From NCBI GenBank assembly GCA_030407005.1, contig JAUDYN010000008.1:682001-746000 (forward strand): a stretch of 64,000 bases of DNA, read 5' to 3'. Source of the DNA: Desarmillaria ectypa. Taxonomy: Eukaryota; Basidiomycota; Agaricomycetes; Agaricales; Physalacriaceae. Made by a program: the position numbers and the translations under genes. This document shows positions 11,300-23,749 of this stretch, one piece after another. Under the pieces are notes generated by a model, which searched no databases, was not told where the DNA came from, and saw only the letters and a list, made by a program, of their open reading frames with translations. Position 1 is the first letter of the stretch. The number at the start of each line of letters is the position of its first letter.

Positions 11300-13149
11300 A
11301 TGGCCGAGGACGAGCTCATTGATTCGCGCGTCTCGGTGAAGCAGTGCAAGCGCGCCATTGACGCCATACATACCCACCAGACCAAGCAAACTGACAAGCA
11401 ATCAGCAAATGAACTCTTACCAGGGAAAGAGCAGATCGTTTGGCTGAATGTCGCAATCAAGAAAGTTGCTGCTGAGAGGAAAATAATGCCCGTACGAATG
11501 TAAGTCGTACTTCGAAGTATCATCTCTGGTACTGATGTTGCGTCAGTCCTGTGGTTCACCCTATTGTCGACCCCCGAACATCAAGCGTCTGCCTCATTAC
11601 AAAAGACCCCCAGCGAGAGTACAAAGATTTGCTGGAGGCTAAGGATATCAAATTTATCTCTCGTGTCGTCGGTATCAGCAAGTTGAAAGGGAAATTCAAG
11701 CCCTTTGAGGCTCGAAGAATACTGCTGAAGGAAAACGGGCTGTTCTTGGCTGACGATCGGATTATCCCTTTGCTTCCGAAATTGCTGGGCGAAAAGTGGT
11801 TTAATGCGAAAAAGTGCGTTTAATACTCATTTATCTTATTCATCTCATGGATACATGGCACAGGCAACCGATCCCTGTTACCTTGACTCGCAAGGATCTC
11901 AGAAAAGAGCTTGAACACGCTATACAGTCGACGTACATGAACCAGAATCGTGGTACTAATACGTATGTATTCATCCGGCTGCGGCTACGTTGGTGCTCAA
12001 TGACACTTGTAGCGCGATAAAGATTGGAACCATGTCCCACACGCCCGCTCAGATTCTTGCAAACCTGAAGGTTGCTCTTCCCGTCATCGCCAAACGTATC
12101 AGTGGTGGATGGAACAACGTACAAGCTCTCTCTATCAAGACTAACTCTAGCGTTTCATTACCGATTTGGAGCTGTTCTTTGGGAGACGATGAAGGTAGTC
12201 GATGGGCAGGTTTGAGCGCCGAAGACGACGTGGAGAATGGTGACGATGACAAGGCCATGAAGATCGACGAGGCTGCTTCGAAGAAACTAAAATCTCCATC
12301 CAACGGAAAGAAGCGTGCAGCTGCAGACGACGAGCCAGAAGAAACCTCTAAACCCAAAAAGAAGACAAAAGGTGTCGAAGGCAAGTCTGCACCGGAGCTA
12401 TCCAAGGCCGTGAAAGAGAAAGCTCCCATTTCAGCGGATTCGTCGCCGAAGAAGGAAAAAGCCAAATTCACCACCTCCTCCGCTGCAAAGGTCGCCGCCG
12501 ATTCATCGAAGAAGTCGAAAGCTCTCGCTCCCAAGGATTCTGTTCCACATGTGACCAGGTCCACTCCCTCCACCGATACCCCCTCTACCAACAATGACTC
12601 TACCAAGTCGAAGAAACGCAAAGCCAAATTCTCTTCTGATGCTGTCCCTGTCTCCGTCCCCGCTCCAGGGCCCTCACCCACTTCAGAGACCAAGAAATTG
12701 AAGAAGAAGGCCCCGGAAATTACTCAACCGGCCAAGAAAGATGAAGGTGCAGGGACGAAGCAGGCAAAAAAGCAAAAGAGCGTCAACAAAGGGATCGATA
12801 CCCCCAGTACAGCAGACGGTGACGCGAAAAGCCAGAAGGTATGCATTGCCTTTACCCTTGTTGCGCAACCTCCTGACAGATGTAAATGCTTTAGGCATTC
12901 AAGGAGACCATTGCGCCGTCAGAGTCTGCCCCCGTCGATGGACCTTCCAAGAAGGATAAGAAGAGTAAAAAGGCTAAGTCAGCAGATAAGGGTGCTGCTC
13001 AAGCTCCGGCCGATTCTCTCACTGCAGATGATCTCAAGAAGAAACGCAGCGTTGCCCCAGGTGAGAAGAAAAAGGACAAAGTAGTCAAGGCGAAGGGAGG
13101 CAAGAGTGCGAAGAATGAGATTATTGGAAAGAAATCGGTTTTAGCATAG
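11300..13149 (+). CDS. Ribosomal L1 domain-containing nucleolar protein (Cic1/Utp30 type)
   Basis: Five exons (11300-11499, 11547-11813, 11864-11962, 12013-12838, 12895-13149) give 548 residues. Residues 1 to about 230 form an L1-like domain: RVSVKQCKRAIDAI, IVDPRTSSVCLITKDPQREY, FLADDRIIPLLPKLLG, and SHTPAQILANLKVALPVI near its end. The C-terminal half is very rich in Lys, Ser, Ala and Pro with many KKxK clusters, like the tails of nucleolar assembly factors. Cic1 (RSL1D1) and Utp30 bind pre-rRNA and take part in large- and small-subunit assembly in the nucleolus. I cannot decide between the two paralogues. The long basic tail favours the RSL1D1/Cic1 side, since yeast Utp30 is short. The start is the ATG before AEDELIDSR; an in-frame upstream ATG at 11258 is less likely. 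Confidence 0.88.
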
Positions 13150-13303
13150 GGCGCTTGTTTTTTGGGACTTGAGAATAGTTAACCTTTTGCTAAATTCCTC
13201 GTTGTTTGGCACGAGGGATCGGCTACCGGTGAGCTCAGTTACCGGTCTGCATAGCTGGTCATAACGAATCGATGGAAGGTTGCTCCGTACTCCCAACGTC
13301 CCC

Positions 13304-14537
13304 ATGGCTGCAAGCCAGCGGACTTCAACAAAAATCTCGATTTCTCATCCAACTGAGCCTAATTGTTCCATTGTGGGCATCCTAGAGCAGCTGACACCGG
13401 ACCAACCGACTGATGGCAAGAAGATCGCTCTGGTGTGTACCTCTAAAGATGCTTCATTGCGTCGTCAAGACACCTTGCTCAACCTTCGTCGCTCCTTATC
13501 TCACCGGTAGATTCTCCATGGTTCTGCGGGGTAGGCCTTTCCCCGGGCGCGCAGTAAATCGTATTTATCTGAACGTAACGGCAGGCACAAGGACTATCTG
13601 TTTCACAAGCACCTCGGGCTCTGTCTTCCTTTGGACTCATTTCGTTTTGATTTTCGGTGACATTATTGCTTCAATGCAGATGATGCGCAGTATAATTAAC
13701 TATTGTTACAGTGGGTGCCATGAGACGCCCGGGACTTGGCGGCAAGACGGTTTGGAGGATGAAGTCGTCGATATCAGCGTTGTTGTCGATTACCTCGCGA
13801 GAGCATTTGGATATCAAGTCGATTTGATCGTGGGGCATTCCAGAGGGTCTGTAGTCGGCATACGTTGGCTGTGCACCACCGAAGCCGGAAAGAAGGTGTC
13901 AGGTTTCGTCAATGTATCCGGGCGATACCGCATGCACGTAAGTTTTTTTTTATCTTGAAACGTTTTATTCGTCTCTTCTGTATCTGTCTTTAGAAGATTC
14001 ACGGTAAAAGAAACTCGCCGTCTCTCTTTACCATATCGTTAATTTTTGGTTCGATACACAGAAACTGCTCTGGCAAAGAAGTGGGCAGAGAGCTTCCTTT
14101 CCCGAGGATTTCATATCTGGACGCCCACCGTCGCGAGGAAGACACTCTCCATCAAGATTCTTCCAAATGATGTTGAAAATTTCTGCAAGTTTGACACGTC
14201 ACTAGTATGGGACAAATTTCCTCAGGGCACCGATGTCTTAACTATACATGGGCTATCGGATACGCAGGTTCCGCCGTTCGTTGATTTTCACTTCACAAAA
14301 GGTTTGGACTAACTCCATAAACGTAGATATGACGCCGTTATCTATGCCAGGGCACTGAGCAATCGAGACCCGGGGACTCACTCGCTTCATCTCATGGAAC
14401 ACGCAGATCATAATTTTATTGGACGACAGGATGAGGTAGTTGCAACGATTCTAGAATGGTGGCGTGCTCACGAAGGCGGAGATCTCCAGCCAGGTATATG
14501 GGGAGGAACGGCAACTGGTGTTAGAGGCAAGATGTAA
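13304..14537 (+). CDS. Alpha/beta hydrolase with two micro-exons
   Basis: Seven exons (13304-13432, 13511-13530, 13585-13656, 13712-13937, 13994-14003, 14062-14275, 14327-14537) give 293 residues. The fold is an alpha/beta hydrolase: oxyanion region ILHGSAGHKDYLF, then DSFRFDFRGCHETPG, nucleophile elbow VGHSRGSVVG, acid region TIHGLSDTQVPPYDA and catalytic His in EHADHNF. Fungal proteins with this order are serine hydrolases or peptidases of unassigned substrate, probably cytosolic as no signal peptide is present. Exons 2 and 5 are only 20 and 10 nt long, and both are needed to restore the conserved frame. It lies 154 bp downstream of the L1-domain gene in the same orientation. Nucleophile Ser, Asp and His are all visible. 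Confidence 0.88.
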
Positions 14538-17240
14538 CTATGTGCAATACTTACATCATTTTGTTCCTAGGAATGAACGTCAGAGTTTTGACTTGATCCA
14601 TGGCTTGGGATGCATGCCTGAGTGATCCTTCAGACAGCGCTAGTTTCAAGTCAGGTACGTGCCGTTATGATTTTCTGCATTTGATATTCGTCATCCAATT
14701 ATGACATGTATTCGTTGATGAATGGTTGGATTAGCCGAGCCGTTTGCGTTCCTTTTTTACAACGGCGTGGTGGTGGCTGAACTGTGCCTGATGTAGGCGG
14801 AGCGTGCCGTCAATCCTCGCCCTGCTCTTGACGCGTCTAACAAAAATGAAGGCTCCAACGGTTCTAGAACGTCTTGATGCGATTCCCTTGATATCAATTG
14901 TAGCAACGCGTCTTGATCTGGCTTGCTCGCGTGATCCCAAAAAACTTGAGCTCATGTGAGGACAAATAGAACGGTAAGTAATTCTTCTTGTTGCGATACG
15001 CGCCCAGTTAACAAATGTGCTACAGCTAGGAACAACTACGTGTAGATTATAATATTAAGGAAATAAGAATTATCTTAAGGTAAGTAACCAATTGATGTCA
15101 AGTCCATGAAGAGCGCTTCTACACATGAGACGGGTGTATGGCAGGAGATCTCCGTCTCGCTAGGCCGGTGATTGGCGCTCCTTCTACCATCAAGTTAAAG
15201 CCCCCCGTCATCAAGATCCAATAAATTATGTTGCATCTGTCTCCCTGCGTATACAACATCGTCGACGGGTGGGAGACGTCGGATGCATGTTTCGAGTGGT
15301 GACGAACTAGGTGAATGATATGGTATTGGTGGGGTTGCTGTGCTGACTTGTCAGATGCGGGATAGTACGGAATAGCCACATTGCTAGCGGTGTCGGTCGT
15401 GGCTGGCCGTTTACTGTAGCACAGATACCACAGCACGACGGAATTGGAATGGGAATTGTGATTTAGAAGAACACAGGGCCTGAAGATGATGCGCCCCCCT
15501 TCACGGTTGTTTGCGAGCCCTGCGATGGCTTTCCAGAGGTTTGGCCGGACATGATGGACGAAGATATAAGGATGGGCTCGAAGAAGTTGTGGGTGGTGGT
15601 GGTGGTGAAGAGGTATTCTGGTAGTAGGAGTGATGACTACCGATAAAGGGTCAAACTTGTTCTGGGGAGAGATATAACGACTAACTGGCCTTTATATAGG
15701 ATCACCACGCCGTATTGAGGTAAATTCCGCACGCGGCCATGAAATGCTATGGGATGACTACCCATGACTCAAAACGGGAAAGGAGTTAACGGTGGCTTTA
15801 CAATGGAACTCCCACGAAGGCGCTCATTTGACAAAATGACGACGATGATTTCGGCAACGCGACGCCCAGCTTTCCTGCGTTTCAAAAATATACCATTGGA
15901 GGTATCCTTTTTTAGAAATCAACACCGCAAAGCTGTTGGTTCCTTCTGGCTCGTGCCAAAAAAAAAATGTGAATTCTTTGTTTTCCTCGCACAGCTTTCA
16001 GCCCTTCGCCGTCAGGTACCTACCGCCGAAAACGGACATTTTCATCAATGGTTGATCGTAATTTTAGTGGTTCAAACCTGGCTCGTGGCCAGCGCTCCTT
16101 GGCCTAATTTACCTGTGACTCGGTGCAAGGTTCATGCCGCGGCGTGAGCCTGAATTATAAAGGCGTCTATCCGGGCTGGTTCTCCTTCCGAATACACTCC
16201 GACGTCGAATTGATGGCTTTCTTTTTAGAATTATTTTCGGGTGCCTTCGAAAGTCAACTTGTTCAAAGATTGAAACGTTGACGTTTTCGTGCCTCTCATG
16301 TTTTCTCACCACCACCTCCTCGGTTTTCAATGAAATGCGTAATGCTTGTAATATAAGCATTCCGGTCATTTCAATGATCATCAATGTCGTCCGGAACAAG
16401 AGGGCCGCTCGGGAAAGGGCTGATTGTGATGAATGTGACGTTGGTTTTAATTTTGGACCATAGTTCAAGTAAAAAAATCCAAATCTAATCATTTCTTTTG
16501 AATACGGCTTAGGCAGGCATGCATGCATGCATAGCTTAATGGCATTCAAACCGTCAGCAATTATCGATCGTGTCACCAGGGCATCCTGCTGAGTAATGTT
16601 ACACCTGCAGCTGTGACTGATCCACCCATGGTTGCGAAGGTACCTGAGGGTTGATGAGGCCTCCACGAGAAGGAGGCTGATCAAAGCGGGGGGGCACGAG
16701 TTGATCCAGTCGGAGGTCGTACGATGTGCTCCATGCCTGTCCAAACAATTCACGTTCCACGTTCCGTCAAGAATTGACAAGGACCTGTGTACAGGTCTAC
16801 GCTCCCCGATATTAATGAACCGCCATTTGCTTCCGTTCAAGCCTCTGCACCCAGCGGATTTAGCGGCTGAACGTCATCGTGGCTGTGCTTAGGAATCTTC
16901 AGTCCCTCTCGGACATCAGAACCAAATTCCAAAAGGCATCAGAGAAGACTCAAGAAGTCGTTCTTCAAAATGCACAAACCTCCAGCCGTCGGACAATTTT
17001 TTTCGAACATCACAACACGCGCAGTCCACGGTATTGGATACCTCGTACCTAGTGAAGGATAGTTCGCTTTCAAACTCGTTCCAAATCACAGTATCTGTGC
17101 GATGGTCTCGGACACATGATGGGGAAGGCGCGTAAGCATTCTTGTAACTCACAGGTGATTTCATCGGGTTTGTTGCGTAAAACCTCCCCCCCCACTTCGT
17201 AGCCCGGGGAAATCCTCTCCATTCTGACTCTATTTCGGTT
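14538..17240. other. Gene-free stretch, no supported gene
   Basis: Several open frames exceed 60 codons, including one of 243 codons on the minus strand (16109-16840), but none shows a domain, splice partners or coding composition I can defend. A short GCAT repeat occurs near 16517-16530. I see nothing else in it. Confidence 0.45.
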
Positions 17241-17559
17241 GGACATGCGTAGTTGACTGCGTGTCAGTGTGTTGGCGGCCCGCTAACAGCCTTCCAGTAT
17301 GTCTTGATATTGTTACCGAATGCACGATGCCTGACTTTACCGTGGTTCTCTCCGGTATCCATGGATAGAAGATCTTGTTGGTGGGGCGACTATCCACAAC
17401 GGAGCCGCCCGACTCAGGGAAGGAGCGGCCAGAGAGGCACATTCTATCAAGATCATCATTTCCGGGATTATCGATAGTTCAGGTATCTCAAGTTGTAGGC
17501 GGTCCTGAAATTCCACTCAACGTGACTCCCGGCGAAAATGAGCATCAAAAACGAACTAC

Positions 17560-17945
17560 CGGTCCATGAGAGGCCACGATGTTCGCAGCTTTTGACCCTA
17601 TAATGAAATTGCTCATGGGGCTCAGGCAGTCGTCCTGGCATATTTTGAGGACACAGATGGCAAAATCGCAACACTTCTATGATCGGCTACGGCGATTAAA
17701 TTGCCGAAAGCATATTGGATTTGACTGGCAGAGCTCCTTACGCGTGTTGACGCCGAGCCTGGGATGTGGAAGCCTATACTCGTTCATCGCGAAGTCATTG
17801 GGTCAGTTTCTTGTAACAGAGTGGAAGGAAGCAAGGCAAAGTTTGAGGTGTTGTCGGTGGCTCTGTAGAGTCCAGCAGCATGGACACTACCCATGGATCC
17901 AGAACCTCTCCTTCCCTTGGCCCGCACCCTTGGCATCTTAGACAC
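17560..17945 (+). pseudogene. Degraded coding remnant, family unknown
   Basis: One frame reads as protein-like sequence interrupted by stops: AHGAQAVVLAYFEDTDGKIA, stop, a short stretch, stop, LAELLTRVDAEPGMWKPIL, then VHREVIG followed by a GT-rich junction at about 17798, and later PMDPEPLLPLARTLGIL. Two in-frame stops and continued coding-like composition either side suggest a decayed gene rather than a spurious frame. I do not recognise the family. The reading is from one frame only, and the 5' part (possibly from 17240) could not be reconstructed. Confidence 0.3.
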
Positions 17946-18791
17946 TGGCACTTGAATAAACATGAACGTTGACACACTGATTATGAAATATATGTATGAG
18001 TGTAGTAGAGTTAGTCGGTCCATGAGTGCTTCGCGGGGACCACCTTATTTATAGATGTTCGCTCTGCTGGACTTCGGGTCGCACCAACCAGGCGCTAAGA
18101 AAATTTGTCAGAAATATCCAAAATAGGTTCTAATGAAGTATAAGGTATGCTGTAATGTCACACTAGGGTTATCCGGTCTGATAAGGGACAAGTTCCGGCG
18201 TATTATGAGCCATATAGGCCGCGATGGCCATTATGATTTCATGCAATTATCGTAGGACTACTCCTTATTTGGCAGCATCGGACCTGGCATGCCGCATTAT
18301 TAGCCGAACAACCTCTTATCTGGTATTTCTTTTAAGGCTTTTCGGAATTTTCCGACATTTTCTGGAGCGCCACTACAATGCCACTAGTGGTGGAATACCA
18401 CACCTATCAATGTCATAACGAGGCGCGGGCGTCAATCAATGCCATTGATATCTCGATAGGACAGTGGACAAAGATTTATGCGCAGTACGACCTAGAACTT
18501 GGGAATAATCAGCCCGAATGAAGGCATGGATGATGGAGGGAAACAGGCTGATTTCGGCATTTTCCATAGCTCACCGATCAGTTTTCAGGTTTGCCGGTCG
18601 CGAACGGATCTCTCCCTTGTAAATGCTCTCAGTTTGGAAAACAGTGATGGTAAAAAAAGACATAAAATTTAGTTATCGACATAACTCGAGAGGACAGTCC
18701 GATTACACGAGTTATGCTATTTCTGCAATTATTTTCCCTCTGTCAAGGCACAGTCAATTCAATGACGCCTGTCGCAGAAAAAAAAAAGAGC
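17946..18791. other. Intergenic region, nothing supported
   Basis: Only short frames are found. A run of about ten A residues at 18778-18787 directly abuts the end of the quinone oxidoreductase gene. No repeats or RNA genes were seen. Confidence 0.4.
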
Positions 18792-20174
18792 CTACATGTT
18801 CTTGTTCGCCTCCATCTCTCTATGAGCCTCTTGGATATCGTTCCAATTATAGACCTGCACAGATATGTACATGTGATTAGAGGACAAGCGGTGGGGAAAG
18901 TCACAGAATTCAGAAAAGCCGCACCTTATGAATATATGTCTTGATAGGACCATTCCCTTCGCCTCCGGTAACGTTCCCCAAAAATTGGTCTCTCAAGCTG
19001 TCCATGGCCTTGTCAGATAGGATATAACGAATACAGGTGATGAGTTACCGGGCGATCAAGCCCGCTTGATATTCCAGACTGCGAGATCTTAGAGTAGAAC
19101 CCTGGATTCGAAGGCGCTTCAAAAGGATGGGCCGCAGATCCACAGACGATACCGTGAATCCTTTCTTGCGATAAGGTCGCGATACAGAAAGGCCCGATGA
19201 TTACTCACCACTTAAAAAGGCGAATATCGTCATACGACCGTCGATAGCAAGCGAATTGATATTCTTGTTCCAATGAGTTTGACCAACGAAGTCGAGAACA
19301 ACGTCTACTCCCTTCCCCTCGGTGATTTTGAGTACTTCGGCCGCAAAATCCTCAGTCTTGTAATTGACTCCGTGTGTCGCACCGTTCGGGATTGAAAGCA
19401 GCCAGTCGAGCTTTTCCTTCGTAGATGCGGTGGCGATGACATTCTTCCTGGATAGATAGTAAGGTTTCAGGGCTGCATGAACAGTACTCGAACTGACGCG
19501 CCAAGTGAACGAGCCATTTGAATAGCGGCGATACCAACTCCCGATGCAGCGGCATGTATCAAAACGCTTTCGCCAGGCTTGAGTTCTCCGTATGCTGAAA
19601 TCCCTTGAAAGGCTAATGAAACTTGAATCAGTCACTGCCTTTTCTGACATTGGGGTATTCATACCGGTCAGAAACGCTTCAGGAATACTAGCAGCCTCGG
19701 CCCAAGACAGACGTGTAGGCTTGGGTATCAGGTGGGTTTCATTCACAACAATATATTCTGCATATGCTCCCTGAAGAACTGGTAAAAATCGGAAGGGTTG
19801 GTCGGTGTCATCTTCTTACACCTGCGGCAATGCCGAAGACCTCATCACCCTCCTTCCAATTACCGGAGACGTTGGGTCCAAGAGTAGCGACATATCCCGA
19901 AAATTCAACACCGAGAATCGTAGAGGCTCCATGTGGTACTGGGTACATTCCTTCTCGTTGAAGTATATCCATGCGATTCAGCCCGAAGGCCTTGATCTGT
20001 GACGTTCAGGTCATAAGGATGACATGAGAATGCGATTGTCGTCGTGTCAGACCTGAGACGGCGGTCACATACTTTTACAAGAAGCTGTCGTTCCTCAGGA
20101 GCTGGCGTCTCAACATCTCCAATGAAAAGGTTCTCGAGCGGTCCTTTGTCGCCTTTGATCAGTACGGCTCTCAT
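18792..20174 (-). CDS. NAD(P)H quinone oxidoreductase, zeta-crystallin/PIG3-like
   Basis: Eight exons from the ATG at 20174 (20174-20073, 19996-19820, 19770-19665, 19612-19498, 19447-19209, 19160-19049, 18997-18925, 18854-18792) give 328 residues. It belongs to the zinc-free medium-chain dehydrogenase/reductase superfamily. The N-terminal GroES-like part has GLNRMDILQREG and LGVEFSGYVA. The cofactor-binding fold has LIHAAASGVGIAAIQMA and later VDVVLDFVGQ. LKRLRIQGSTLRSRS is typical of the PIG3/TP53I3 branch, whose members reduce quinones with NADPH. The protein stops at NKNM, about seven residues short of the family's last beta strand. A possible remnant of that strand (VIELTVP) lies just downstream in another frame, past a T homopolymer (coding strand). 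Identity is firm; activity of the shortened form is uncertain. Confidence 0.9.
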
Positions 20175-23100
20175 ATCCGTTGATATACAGCAATTCCAAA
20201 TGGAACCCGGCGTAATTTCAGATCTGTGTTGGAGTAACGTTGAATTAATCACTGAAAACCAATTGGACACGACCGCAGGATGTCAATGAAAGAGAAAGGA
20301 AAAGCAGATGATGACGACGATGGTCGCAGTTGATATGAGGACGGGGTTATGACATCATCATTACTAACGCAACCGGTTAGATTTAGAAAAATACCGTGGG
20401 ATCCCTAAGCGGCGGGGTAGGCAAGAGGTGGGGAGTGTGATCACTGGTGAGGAGAGCACGAATACTAACAAGAGTTCCTTGCCTCTATTACATGTATTAT
20501 TGGCGGTAAGAAATCGCAAGCTGCTGTGGAGTTAGCAAAAGGTAGAAGGAATGAGCATTCCATACCGTCGACCACATATGCATGTATAAAATTTACTTCC
20601 AGGCTTGACCTTGCGCAAATCATGATATAGAGCGGACCTGCATGAAGTGTCAAGGGACGCTGTGCTGTTGTGCCTTCGTCCTGATTGGCGCTTCGGCGAC
20701 GGATCCAGCAATCGGAGGCCATCTATACTCGATTCAGAGGAGCCCATAAATCTCGGAGTACGAGATCGTGATCAACCTCGGCCCCGCGATCGCGTGGGTG
20801 CCCTCGTCTGAAAGGTCTCCGCCGAAGGAAAAAATAAGGCTGTTATCAAATGCCCATCCATGGGGTTACCTTTGATAGGCGCACCAGCATGGCTGACTAT
20901 TGATAGATAGAAAAACATTCAAGAGTTTGGCGATTCGGTTCCTAGAATGCTGACGCTTGCAATCGAAATCGTACCCCGTAGATGATACAATAAAGAAGTG
21001 CGGAATCAACCGCTCCAGGAGTTCGCTGAATTTTTTGGAGCCCGTAGACCAACGTCAAAATCTGTGACATGGAACAAAGATGAGTACAAACCAAGGATCA
21101 GCTCAGGGGATGCAAACATGACGTTAACCTGCTCTTCAAAAAACTGCGTACACACAAGATACTTGCTGTAGGATGAGCATAAAACAGGGTATCATATTTT
21201 GTGACGAACTTGGGATGCAATACCGAAATTCTCGAGCCGTACATTTCAGAGGCTCAACTACAAAACAACGCTCTTCCATTTAGGATTGAGTCGCCCGAAT
21301 CTGGCATAGCCGTATACCCCTGGCGATAAAGTCACCTTTGACGTGGCAGCATGAACAAAAAATTCTCCGCGGTGAGTATAGAGTTCTCTTCCAGTTGGTC
21401 CCTGTACTTTTCGGCTCTCTCCCGCATATCACCGCGTTTCGTCCTGGTCGTAATGCGTCACGATCAGCCAGACTCAGCCGTAGGCACTACCTGTCAGCCC
21501 ACCCGCTAATCAGGAGGGGATTACATGCATGCGCCAGACGCCTCAGGTAATCCGATCCTTTTGCATCGGGAGTGGCTGTCCCTTCGCCGTTCAAACGAAC
21601 AATCTAAATGCACGCCTTGTTTTGTCTCATACAGGCCCAGCCAGGGGGCCAGTTCAGATCCGGAGACCAAAGGCACTGGTTGAAGGATGTCTGTTTGCCG
21701 CTCTTGACAGCAGTTGATATCATGACACTGGCAAATATTAGTAAAAGATCATTATCGTGCAGACGGTTATCATACCTAGTGTGTGAACTGGAACGGTCCG
21801 GTAGGAATTCTAAGGCTGTCTACTTCTGACCCTTTCGGGTTCAGTGTTGAAGACGGCCGTTATAGAGCCCTCTTTAAGGTCAGCGTGGCATAGTCGAAAT
21901 GTGGTCAAGACTGTCGATACGGCAGACATGCATTACCATACACGTGCAGCATCAGCAAAGCGGCGCCAGCCGCACGAAAAACCTCGTATCTCAATGCTGC
22001 CGTGGTTTCGTAGCTCAGTGACACGACGGCCTATACTCAGGATGCCAGAAATGGCATCACTTGGCTCTTCATCATTGCCATGACAAGGGTTCAGCACTCC
22101 TTGAAGATCATGACCATAATACGCCATGTTACCGTAAACCAACACTGGCACGTTGATCGTCAATTTAGGGAAGGGCTCTCGGTCTGCACTGCCCACCAGA
22201 TAGGGAACGAACCATCGGAAATCCACAAAGAGAAAGTGCACCCCTGTATGGCGCACTCATGTTCAACCTGTGTAGATACTCGGAACGATAGAAACGAAGT
22301 CGGAACAGACGTTTGTTCGAAAGGCAATGAGTATCGTAGAGATCTTTCCCTTTTGCGCAATGTTTCAGTTCTTCTACAGCATGTTTTTAATTATAACGAC
22401 GTACCCATTTTAATTATAACGACGTACCCATGGATCAAGCTGAATCAACATCGTGATTCCATGAAACGTTGAGGTCAACTGAGTTGCAATGGGCGCTTGA
22501 AGGCTATCCATGGCATCTGGACAGCCCAAACTAGTAATATATAAGATACAAACTAGAGATTCAGAGGGCCAAGGTCAAAAACCGAGGTGATCGCAAGAAA
22601 CTGATATGTCCGCCTCAGAGTTCTATTAATTGAGAGTCTGCAACGTGGGGTAAAGATACCGTAGGATGCGACAGTTGACATAGGTCCCGACCCAGGTGGC
22701 ACAACGTCTATTCCTACAATTTCATTGGTAGCTCCGAGGACAACCTGTTCGCTAGGCTTTATCGAAGGAAATCAATGAAAATGTTCGCGGAGATGCCATA
22801 TTCTGCCAAGGAACTTGAACTGTAAAAAGCAGGAGAAACGTTTAACTTTCCGTTTGGGTGCAGTGAAACTTGACACGTGGTCGCCCATCCCTCCTACAGT
22901 TGTTTCCGCCCTCCGTGACCGTTATGTGATACCCAGAAATAACGAGATGAACCGGCTCGCAACTCGTGAGTGCCAGTCGTCGCATGGAAGTCGAGTGCAT
23001 CGAAGAGAAATTTCAACGAAGTCCTTACCCATGTTATTTCTCAAGTTGAAAAAGATGGTGGCAGCAATATGCATTGTCGTGGTCATGTGTTAGTTCATCA

Positions 23101-23749
23101 GAGGACTTCTCCTCTGGGACTCACGTGGCGGCTGTGCTGAAGGACGAATTTTCAAAAAAAAAAAAAACACCCTCCTACCATTCTTGAAACTCCGAATGGG
23201 GGCGCCGCTAGAAAAAAAAAAAAAACCTTAAAAAACACGTCCCTGGCGCATTCTTTCATTTTCCTTTCAGCACATCACGTCCATCTTGTGTTCCTTGGTG
23301 AGTACCCTTTGTCCGTTTTGTATTCGATGGTTATGCTGTTGTATAAAACTTGATGATCTTTGCTATGGTCCGTGTTTCCAAGTGCGACTAGACATCGCAT
23401 TCAAACCTGCCGAAATCTTTCTACCTAGCTTTCTGAACTTTTCTCATGCTGTTATATGGTGGACAACCTCGCTGATCTATATCTTTCTGCCCTAGGTATT
23501 GAATGACATTTGTTGATACAAGATATAATGTATTCTTGGCACTTGTTGCGCCACGTCGTGCTTTATGATAGACATGATTTCTCTTGCGCCCACAGCCTAT
23601 GGCATACGGATCACTCATAATGAATTTATAAAATTGTCATCAAGAACAAGAAGCAGCATAATGACCAGGCACCGTTTTCCCTGCATAAGATAAACTGTAC
23701 TCCAATGAACTAGTAAAGGTGGGTAACTGAAGAGTGAAGAATGATCCTA
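20175..23749. other. Gene-free stretch, 3.6 kb
   Basis: I see many short frames on both strands but none with a signal peptide, domain or usable splice sites. Two A/T-rich runs with long A homopolymers lie at 23154-23166 and 23212-23225. A perfect 23-bp-period direct repeat is annotated separately at 22388-22430. The right end should hold the terminator of the secreted-protein gene. Confidence 0.45.
22388..22430. repeat. Two-copy tandem direct repeat, 23-bp period
   Basis: TAATTATAACGACGTACCCA occurs at 22388 and again at 22411, identical, separated by TTT. It lies in non-coding DNA. It could be a duplicated protein-binding site or a replication-slippage product. Confidence 0.8.

Noticed and set aside
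16515..16532. GCATGCATGCATGCAT run
   Set aside because: A short simple repeat with no flanking structure; not worth a feature.
16109..16840. 243-codon open frame on the minus strand
   Set aside because: No domain, no signal peptide, unusual composition and no splice partners; a long chance frame is more likely.
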